A stretch of DNA of 6,352 nucleotides from JABIRQ01 sp963583595 (GTDB lineage: Bacteria > Pseudomonadota > Alphaproteobacteria > CADEGL01). The stretch spans positions 1 through 6,352 of the forward strand of contig CAUZWC010000187.1 in assembly GCA_963583595.1 (NCBI GenBank). The letters run 5' to 3'. The notes under the pieces are model-generated. The model had not been told where the DNA came from. It made no database searches and saw only the letters and a program-made list of their open reading frames with translations. Shown here in pieces: positions 1 through 6,352 of the stretch. Position numbers and translations under genes: made by a program. Positions within the stretch are counted from its first letter, which is position 1; each line of letters starts with the position of its first letter.

Positions 1-1350
1 TCACTTCCCGATGCAGAACCCTGCGAAGATTCGATCCAAAACCTCTTCGACATCGACCCGCCCGGTCAGTCGTCCCAGGGCATGAAGCGCCAGGCGGACT
101 TCCTCAGCCTGAAGCTCAGGCAAGCCGACGCCCACCACTCTTTCGAGAGCCGAGAGACACGTTTCCAGGGCCATCCGATGGCGCAGGCGGGTCGGAACGG
201 ATTCCCGACCATCCCCGACCAGCGCCGCCGCTTCCGCCGTCACCTGTGTGACGAAACCGGCCATCCCAGCCCCGCTCCGGGCCGATACCGAGACATCACC
301 TTCGGCGCCGAAAGGCCCCTCACCCAGATCGCATTTGTTGCGAACCAACAGGGCCGGTCCCTGTCCCCTTACCCCCAGAGCGACCGCCCGTGTCTCAGGC
401 CGCGCCGCGTCCCAGACCAAAAGCTGAATATCGGCGCTATCCGCCCGCGCCAAAGCCCGGCGCACGCCCTCCGCTTCAACGGCGTCCCCCGCCGCCCGCA
501 AGCCAGCCGTGTCGGCAATCGTCACCGGCAAGCCGTCCAGGTCCATCTGCACCTCGACCACATCCCGGGTGGTGCCCGCCGTTTCGGCCACGATCGCGGC
601 GTCGCGGCCAGCCAACCAGTTCAACAGGCTGGATTTCCCGACATTCGGCGCCCCGAGGATCGTCACCATGAGACCATCGCGCAGCCGCTCGCCACGCCGA
701 GCCCCCTCCAGATGGAGTCGTATTTCAAGGGCCAGCGCCGAAACCCGCCGCGACCCCTCGTCCAGCGCCGCCGCGGGGATATCCGCCTCGTCCGAAAAAT
801 CGATGGCCGCCTCGAACTGCACAGCGGCATCCAGAAGTGCTGAGCGCCACCCTTCATACAGGACCGCAAGTCCGCCCGATGCCTGATTCAGGGCTTGGCG
901 CCGCTGGCCCGCCGTCTGGGCCTCGATCAGGTCGCCGACACCCTCAGCCGCCGTCAGGTCCAACCGGCCGTTCAAAAAGGCCCTGCGGGTGAACTCCCCC
1001 GCCTCCGCCGGCCGGCACCTCTCCAGCCTGGCCAAGGCCGAAAGAACGCTATCCACCACGGCCCGCCCGCCATGAACCTGGAACTCGGCCATGTCCTCGC
1101 CCGAATAGCTGTGGGGGCCCGGAAACCAGGCGATGAGCGCCTGGTCCAGATGTTCGCCCGTTATGCCGTCCCGAAGCAGCGCCAAATGCAGGCGCCGCGC
1201 GGGCGGCAGAGAATCAACTCCGCAGAGAGAGATCAGGGCGGCCCCAGCCAAGGTCCCAGAGACCCGAACGATGGCGACGGCGCCGGTCCCTGGCCCGGAC
1301 GCAAGGGCAAAGATCGTGGCGCCACCCCCCGTGCCAACCATGTCGGGCAT
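1..1350 (-). CDS. mnmE: tRNA uridine-5-carboxymethylaminomethyl modification GTPase MnmE (TrmE)
   Basis: MnmE works with MnmG to put the (carboxymethyl)aminomethyl group on U34 of certain tRNAs in the cytoplasm. From the chosen start the protein has 449 residues, normal for the family. The N-terminal formyl-folate-binding domain opens with TIFALASGPG (12-21). A helical region follows, with an inserted Ras-like G domain: P-loop GAPNVGKS (233-240), switch TAGTTRD (257-263), DTAG (280-283), NKCD (338-341) and SARSG (356-360). The C-terminus is the family hallmark FCIGK, with the conserved Cys446. The frame is open upstream to 1416, but I prefer the ATG at 1350-1348: it lies 10 nt after the ferredoxin stop, has AGGG five bases upstream, and leaves a usual short N-terminus. 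ATG 1380 would overlap the ferredoxin gene; ATG 1341 is also possible. The gene is last of three in a leftward operon. In alphaproteobacteria mnmG often follows, which would lie outside the window. Function is near certain; the start is likely. Confidence 0.97.
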   Translation of the reverse strand: MPDMVGTGGGATIFALASGPGTGAVAIVRVSGTLAGAALISLCGVDSLPPARRLHLALLRDGITGEHLDQALIAWFPGPHSYSGEDMAEFQVHGGRAVVDSVLSALARLERCRPAEAGEFTRRAFLNGRLDLTAAEGVGDLIEAQTAGQRRQALNQASGGLAVLYEGWRSALLDAAVQFEAAIDFSDEADIPAAALDEGSRRVSALALEIRLHLEGARRGERLRDGLMVTILGAPNVGKSSLLNWLAGRDAAIVAETAGTTRDVVEVQMDLDGLPVTIADTAGLRAAGDAVEAEGVRRALARADSADIQLLVWDAARPETRAVALGVRGQGPALLVRNKCDLGEGPFGAEGDVSVSARSGAGMAGFVTQVTAEAAALVGDGRESVPTRLRHRMALETCLSALERVVGVGLPELQAEEVRLALHALGRLTGRVDVEEVLDRIFAGFCIGK

Positions 1351-1360
1351 TTCAGCCCTG

Positions 1361-1714
1361 TCAGGCCGCGGCCGGGCCATCCTCCGGCTTGAGCATGAGG
1401 CGGCCAACGCGACCACCTCTCAGAATATGGGTATCGAGAATTTCGTCGAGATCGGCCCGGCTGTCGTAACGATACCAGACGCCCTCCGGATAGATCACCA
1501 TGACCGGGCCCAGTTCGCAGCGGTCCAGGCAACCGCTGGCATTGACCCGGATATCCTTCACCCCGACCTGTTGCGCCCTGTTCTTCAGATAGGTCCGCAA
1601 CTTGACGCTCTCGCCCTTCGCGCAGCAGCCCCGCGGATGGCCTTCGGGCCGCTCATTGGTGCAGCAGAAGACGTGGCATTGGTAATAGGTTGCCGGATCC
1701 ATGTTCTCGCTCAT
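1361..1714 (-). CDS. Thioredoxin-like [2Fe-2S] ferredoxin (COG3411 type)
   Basis: This 117-residue protein resembles the small thioredoxin-fold [2Fe-2S] ferredoxins related to the NuoE and clostridial Fd families. It would be a soluble one-electron carrier whose partner is unknown. The start of the fold reads YQCHVFCCTN (11-20). By family alignment the cluster ligands should be Cys18, Cys31, Cys62 and Cys66: a C-x12-C pair, then C-x3-C in SGCLDRCELGP. The segment VMVIYPEGVWY (71-81) is typical of the family just after the second pair. Two extra cysteines, Cys17 and Cys30, sit next to the first two ligands. The ATG at 1714 has GAGGG six bases upstream (1725-1721), and its ATGA overlaps the stop of the DUF6489-like gene, which suggests translational coupling. 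The stop lies 10 nt before the preferred mnmE start, so the two genes are almost certainly co-transcribed. Family assignment is firm; the physiological role is not known. Confidence 0.9.
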   Translation of the reverse strand: MSENMDPATYYQCHVFCCTNERPEGHPRGCCAKGESVKLRTYLKNRAQQVGVKDIRVNASGCLDRCELGPVMVIYPEGVWYRYDSRADLDEILDTHILRGGRVGRLMLKPEDGPAAA

Positions 1715-2001
1715 TCTTTACCCTCGCTGGCTTTATCCTCGTTGGTCTTCCCCTTGCCGCCGGCCGCCGCGGCCATCTGGCCCCAGAAGGTTTTCTGCGG
1801 TTTTTCCCATGATTCGCCACCGCCCGGCATCTAGGCCTGGACGAGGCTTTGCGCGTCGAGATCCGTCATCCGTTTCAAGGTTTCCCGCCGCAAGGTGTCG
1901 ACGATTTCCTCCTGGCCCGCCGGCAGACCCGGCAGACCCGGCAGACCAAGGAAGCGCCGCGCCTCCTCCGGCAAACAATCGACCTCGATGGTGATTCTCA
2001 A
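1711..2001 (-). pseudogene. DUF6489-like small protein gene interrupted by an in-frame amber codon
   Basis: Read from a TTG at 2001-1999, preceded at seven bases by a perfect AGGAGG (2014-2009), the frame begins LRITIEVDCLPEEARRFLGL. That matches my recollection of the opening of the DUF6489 family, small proteins of unknown function. After 56 codons it meets TAG at 1833-1831, then continues in the same frame for 39 codons from an ATG directly after the stop: MPGGGESWEKPQ, then TFWGQM, then a Lys/Glu-rich tail ending in TGA at 1713-1711. Relatives, as I recall them, have a Trp-x-Pro-x-Gly motif followed by a FW-x-QM-like motif, so the TAG falls at the Trp position (TGG to TAG). Both halves keep family-like sequence, so the lesion looks recent, or is bypassed by readthrough or reinitiation. 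A 9-bp repeat encoding GLPGLPGLP lies at residues 19-27. The terminal TGA overlaps the ferredoxin ATG. Missed by length-based gene finding because each piece is short. Family call is from memory, without alignment. Confidence 0.72.
1921..1947. repeat. Three perfect tandem copies of a 9-bp unit in the DUF6489-like gene
   Basis: The unit cggcagacc occurs three times back to back on the plus strand (1921-1929, 1930-1938, 1939-1947). On the coding minus strand it encodes Gly-Leu-Pro repeated. The unit length is a multiple of three, so copy-number change keeps frame. It lies just after the conserved N-terminal segment, where relatives have a single FLGLP followed by a different sequence. Confidence 0.93.
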
Positions 2002-2008
2002 GCCTTTT

Positions 2009-2014
2009 CCTCCT
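2009..2014 (-). promoter_or_regulatory. Strong Shine-Dalgarno AGGAGG for the DUF6489-like gene
   Basis: Minus-strand AGGAGG lies seven bases before the TTG at 2001-1999. It is the best ribosome-binding site in the window and decides the start of a gene that has no ATG near its conserved N-terminus. The only upstream ATG (2021-2019) is followed after one codon by TAG, so it cannot serve this frame. Confidence 0.8.
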
Positions 2015-2081
2015 ACGCCATGCGACCCATATCATCAGCGGGCCACAGCTGGGAAACGCTATGGATTCACGCGGCCCGGCG

Positions 2082-2098
2082 GCTTGAACCCCCCAAGC
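2082..2098. repeat. Short inverted repeat GCTTG-N7-CAAGC in the divergent spacer
   Basis: A five-base inverted repeat (2082-2086 with 2094-2098) flanks a C-rich seven-base loop, about 40 bp before the YyaL-type start codon. It could be an operator half-site pair or a weak hairpin. Stems this short arise often by chance in GC-rich DNA, and no T-run follows, so I do not call a terminator. Confidence 0.3.
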
Positions 2099-2140
2099 TA
2101 GGCCAAGCACGGTCCCCACGCAATCATCGCAAGCGAGAGC

Positions 2141-4152
<2,012 letters not shown>

Positions 4153-4156
<4 letters not shown>

Positions 4157-4597
4157 CCGGCACGACCCAGCGGCACCTGCCACCCCGACCCGATTCCTGC
4201 CCGTCACGGGCATTGTCTGGGCCGACCGGGCGCGCGGCCGACGATACCCCGATCCTTCGCCGCGCCGCCGAACAGATCGCTTCCTACTTCGCCGGCGATC
4301 TGCGCGAATTCGACCTGCCCCTCACGCCCGAGGGCACGGAATTCCATCTCGCGGTCTGGCGCGCGCTCTGCCACATCCCCTACGGCGAAACCCGGACCTA
4401 TGGCAAACTCGCGGCCGAGGTCGGTGCTATACCCCATGCGGTCGGCACCGCCTGCGGCGCGAACCCCATTCCCGTCATCATTCCCTGCCACCACATCATG
4501 GCCGCGGGCGGCCGGACCAGCGGGTTCAGCGGGCGGCCAGGGCGTCGAAACGAAATTCAATCTGCTCGGCCTCGAAGGCGCCCTGCTGGCGCTCTAG
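4153..4597 (+). pseudogene. Damaged methylated-DNA--[protein]-cysteine S-methyltransferase (Ogt/MGMT) gene
   Basis: Intact relatives transfer a methyl group from O6-methylguanine in DNA to their own cysteine. The middle part is clearly this family: AVWRAL then IPYGETRTYGKLAAEVG, and the active-site segment NPIPVIIPCHHIM with the acceptor Cys in PCH. After GFSG (ending 4533) the start frame runs into unrelated Arg/Pro-rich sequence. One base further on, the family C-terminus appears: GQGVETK then LLGLEGALLAL, ending at TAG 4595-4597. So one extra base lies near 4531-4534. At the N-terminus the start frame is unlike the family until GRAADDTP (from 4228), while GIVWAD lies in another frame at 4209-4226. 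Two missing bases at about 4225-4230 would join them as the usual DWG-like element, and a second shift near 4178-4182 is likely. His also replaces two conserved Arg residues. Without repair, the start frame would run as an unlikely 218-codon product to 4809, into the next gene. The ATG overlaps the preceding stop. Pseudogene or sequence error. Confidence 0.82.
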
Positions 4598-4715
4598 GCG
4601 ACCCGCCTCCCACCTACGGTGACAGGCCCGGAGATCGGCCTTATTCTCGGCCCCATATCACCCTTGAGCGAACAAAACCTTGTCCGCCCGCATTCTCACG
4701 ATGGGAGAAACCGCC
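4598..4715 (+). other. Intergenic spacer before the dienelactone hydrolase gene
   Basis: This 118-bp gap separates the damaged methyltransferase gene from the hydrolase. It is less GC-rich near 4640-4680 and contains TTGAGC at 4664-4669, which could be a -35 element, but no convincing -10 follows at the right distance. A five-base stem AGGCC/GGCCT (4624-4641) is too weak to call a terminator. A separate promoter for the hydrolase and oxidoreductase pair is possible but not shown. Confidence 0.35.
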
Positions 4716-5411
4716 ATGCCAGACATCTTCATTCCCGCCCCGGACGGCGGCGCGTTTTCCGGCTATCTCGCCATGCCGCCATCGGGGCGCGGCCCCGGCA
4801 TCCTGGTGATCCAGGAGATCTTCGGCGTCAACCAAGTCATGCGTTCAATCACCGACGCCTTCGCCGCCCAGGGCTTCGTCGCCCTCTGCCCCGATATCTT
4901 CTGGCGCATCAAGCCCGGCATCCAAATCACGGACCGGACCGATGAGGAATGGGCCCAGGCTTTCGAGCTGTTCGGCAAATACGACCAGGACCAGGGTATC
5001 GAGGATCTGAAGGCGGCCCTCGCCCATCTCCGGGGACTCGACGGCTGCACCGGCAAGGTCGGAACCACCGGCTACTGCCTGGGTGGGCGCATGGTCTATC
5101 TGATGGCCGCGCATTCTGACGCCGATTGCAATGTCAGCTATTACGGGGTCGGCATCGAGAACAACCTGGACGAGGCGGCGAAGATCACCGCCCCGACCAT
5201 GCTCCATATCGCCGCGCTCGACGAATACGTGCCGCTCGAAGCCCAGGAGAAAATCCGGGAGGGCCTGGCCGACCACCCCAGGGTCACGACCCACATTTAC
5301 CCGAATGTCGATCATGCCTTCGCCCGGACCAACGGGCGGACCTACAACAAGGAAGCGGCCGATCTCGCCAACAAGCGCTCCGCCGACTTCTTCAAAACGC
5401 ATCTGGGATAA
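4716..5411 (+). CDS. Dienelactone hydrolase family protein
   Basis: This is a 231-residue alpha/beta-hydrolase of the dienelactone hydrolase (carboxymethylenebutenolidase) family, which in its best-known form opens dienelactone to maleylacetate. Family features are all visible: the QEIFGVN segment with Glu34, the nucleophile elbow GYCLGG with Cys121, Asp169 in ALDEYVP, and His200 in DHAF, giving a complete Cys-Asp-His triad. The segment CPDIFWR (58-64) is also typical. The length matches the family and no signal peptide is seen, so it should be cytoplasmic. I chose ATG 4716 because GGAG lies eight bases upstream and the protein then begins directly at the first strand; ATG 4701 and TTG 4680 are in frame but overlap that ribosome-binding site. 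No chlorocatechol pathway genes are nearby, so the true substrate is unknown. The quinone oxidoreductase starts only 11 nt after the stop, so the two are probably co-transcribed. Confidence 0.94.
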   Translation: MPDIFIPAPDGGAFSGYLAMPPSGRGPGILVIQEIFGVNQVMRSITDAFAAQGFVALCPDIFWRIKPGIQITDRTDEEWAQAFELFGKYDQDQGIEDLKAALAHLRGLDGCTGKVGTTGYCLGGRMVYLMAAHSDADCNVSYYGVGIENNLDEAAKITAPTMLHIAALDEYVPLEAQEKIREGLADHPRVTTHIYPNVDHAFARTNGRTYNKEAADLANKRSADFFKTHLG

Positions 5412-5422
5412 GGACCCCTGAC

Positions 5423-6352
5423 ATGACCAAGGCCTTTCGCATTCACGAGACCGGCGGTCCCGAAGTCCTGCGCTGGGAAGACGTCGATCCTGGCGCGCCC
5501 GGCGAGGGCCAGATTCTCGTCCGCCACACCGCCGTCGGGTTGAACTTCATCGACACCTATCACCGCAGCGGCCTCTATCCGCTTGAATTGCCAAGCGGCA
5601 TCGGCATGGAAGGCGCCGGCGTGGTCGAGGCGGTCGGCCCCGGCGTCGTCGCCCTCAAGCCCGGCGACCGGGTCGCCTATGCTTCCGGTCTGGGATCCTA
5701 TGCCGAGGCCCGGCTGATGCCGGCCGATCGCGTCGTGCCGACCCCCGACGGGATCGAGGACAGGCAGGCCGCAGCTATGATGCTCAAGGGCATGACGGTC
5801 GAATATCTGATCCGCCGGACCTATCCGGTCCAGGCGGGCGAGACCGTGCTCTTCCACGCCGCGGCCGGCGGCGTCGGCCTGATCTTCTGCCAATGGGCCA
5901 AGCATCTGGGGGCCACCGTCATCGGCACGGCCGGATCCGAAGAAAAGGCCGAAATCGCCCGCGCCCATGGCTGCGACCACACGATCCTCTATAACGAGGA
6001 GGATTTCCCGGCCCGGGTCCGGGAGCTGACCGACGGCAAGGGCGTGCCCGTGGTCTATGACGGGGTCGGTAAATCGACCTTCACCAGCTCCCTCGACTGC
6101 CTGCAGCCGCGCGGCATGATGGTCAGCTTCGGCAATGCCTCCGGCGCCGTACCGCCCTTTAACCTGGGCCTGCTGAGTCAGGGGGGATCGCTCTACATCA
6201 CCCGGCCGACCCTGATGAGCTACACGGCCAGCCACGAGGATCTGCTCGAATCGGCGAATGCCCTGTTCGATGTCGTGAAGAGCGGCGCGGTAACCCTGGA
6301 GATCAATCAGACCTATCCCCTAGCCGAGGCCGCGCAGGCCCACCGCGATCTC
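5423..6352 (+). CDS. qor: NADPH:quinone oxidoreductase, zeta-crystallin-like MDR family (3' end beyond window)
   Basis: The frame is open for 310 codons to the window edge, against roughly 324 in usual relatives, so only the last few residues are missing. The N-terminus MTKAFRIHETGGPEVLRWED is typical of QorA/zeta-crystallin proteins. VGLNFIDTYHRSGLYP (38-53) and GMEGAGVVEAVGPGV (61-75) mark the GroES-like catalytic domain. The cofactor-binding Rossmann fold has HAAAGGVGL (145-153), the zeta-crystallin form of the nucleotide loop. I see none of the usual zinc-ligand cysteines of alcohol dehydrogenases, which fits the zinc-free quinone reductase branch. The enzyme reduces quinones or other electrophilic carbonyl acceptors with NADPH in the cytoplasm. 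AAGGA at 5410-5414 lies eight bases before the ATG and overlaps the hydrolase stop, so translation of the pair is closely linked. The exact acceptor cannot be told from sequence. Confidence 0.93.
   Translation, partial: MTKAFRIHETGGPEVLRWEDVDPGAPGEGQILVRHTAVGLNFIDTYHRSGLYPLELPSGIGMEGAGVVEAVGPGVVALKPGDRVAYASGLGSYAEARLMPADRVVPTPDGIEDRQAAAMMLKGMTVEYLIRRTYPVQAGETVLFHAAAGGVGLIFCQWAKHLGATVIGTAGSEEKAEIARAHGCDHTILYNEEDFPARVRELTDGKGVPVVYDGVGKSTFTSSLDCLQPRGMMVSFGNASGAVPPFNLGLLSQGGSLYITRPTLMSYTASHEDLLESANALFDVVKSGAVTLEINQTYPLAEAAQAHRDL

Larger units (their letters stand above)
2002..2140. promoter_or_regulatory. Divergent intergenic region expected to hold both operon promoters
   Basis: This 139-bp spacer separates the leftward DUF6489/ferredoxin/mnmE operon from the rightward YyaL-type gene, so both transcripts should start in or near it. 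I see no clear -35/-10 pair on either strand. Candidate fragments such as GATATG on the minus strand and CTATGG on the plus strand have weak partners. It contains the short inverted repeat GCTTG/CAAGC at 2082-2098. The promoter role is inferred from gene direction only. Confidence 0.45.

Noticed and set aside
82..843. A 253-codon plus-strand open frame opposite mnmE
   Set aside because: It is antisense to the highly conserved MnmE sequence, and its translation is low-complexity Arg/Pro-rich.
1348..1416. Upstream start codons for MnmE (frame start 1416, ATG 1380)
   Set aside because: They would overlap the ferredoxin coding region and add Arg/Ser-rich residues not seen in the family. The ATG at 1350 has better spacing and an AGGG site.
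4624..4641. Possible terminator hairpin after the damaged methyltransferase gene
   Set aside because: The stem is only five base pairs with an eight-base loop and there is no T-run, so it is within chance for this base composition.
5342..6235. A 297-codon minus-strand open frame opposite the quinone oxidoreductase
   Set aside because: It is the mirror of a clear MDR-family coding sequence and has no recognisable domain or ribosome-binding site.

Overview
The window looks like chromosomal DNA of a GC-rich alphaproteobacterium, plausibly Rhodospirillales-like. This rests on the strongly GC-biased third codon positions, an alphaproteobacterial-type MnmE, and a small gene of the DUF6489 type, a family I associate with alphaproteobacteria. 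It is a housekeeping neighbourhood. I see no mobile element, CRISPR array, tRNA or rRNA gene, and no convincing undescribed defence or biosynthetic system.

Layout. Two divergent gene sets flank a spacer of about 140 bp (2002-2140). Leftward (minus strand) runs a tight operon: a DUF6489-like small gene (2001 to 1711), a thioredoxin-fold [2Fe-2S] ferredoxin (1714 to 1361), and the tRNA-modification GTPase gene mnmE (1350 to 1). Rightward (plus strand) run a YyaL/SPATA20-type protein with an N-terminal thioredoxin domain (2141-4156), a damaged methylated-DNA--cysteine methyltransferase gene (4153-4597), a dienelactone hydrolase (4716-5411) and a zeta-crystallin-like quinone oxidoreductase (5423 to the window end, lacking its last residues).

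The most notable content is gene damage. The DUF6489-like gene reads in one frame across its whole length, except that an amber codon (1833-1831) sits where relatives have a tryptophan. An ATG follows it directly, and the gene also carries a 9-bp triplet repeat. The Ogt/MGMT gene keeps its PCH active-site motif but loses frame near its C-terminus, probably also twice near its N-terminus, and has His in place of two conserved Arg residues. Either these are real recent pseudogenes or, for the indels, sequence errors; read-level checks would decide.

Together the intact genes suggest general maintenance: tRNA wobble-uridine modification, redox/thiol functions, alkylation repair (probably lost here) and detoxification of carbonyl, lactone and quinone compounds. 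No single pathway joins the rightward genes; their grouping seems to reflect shared transcription.
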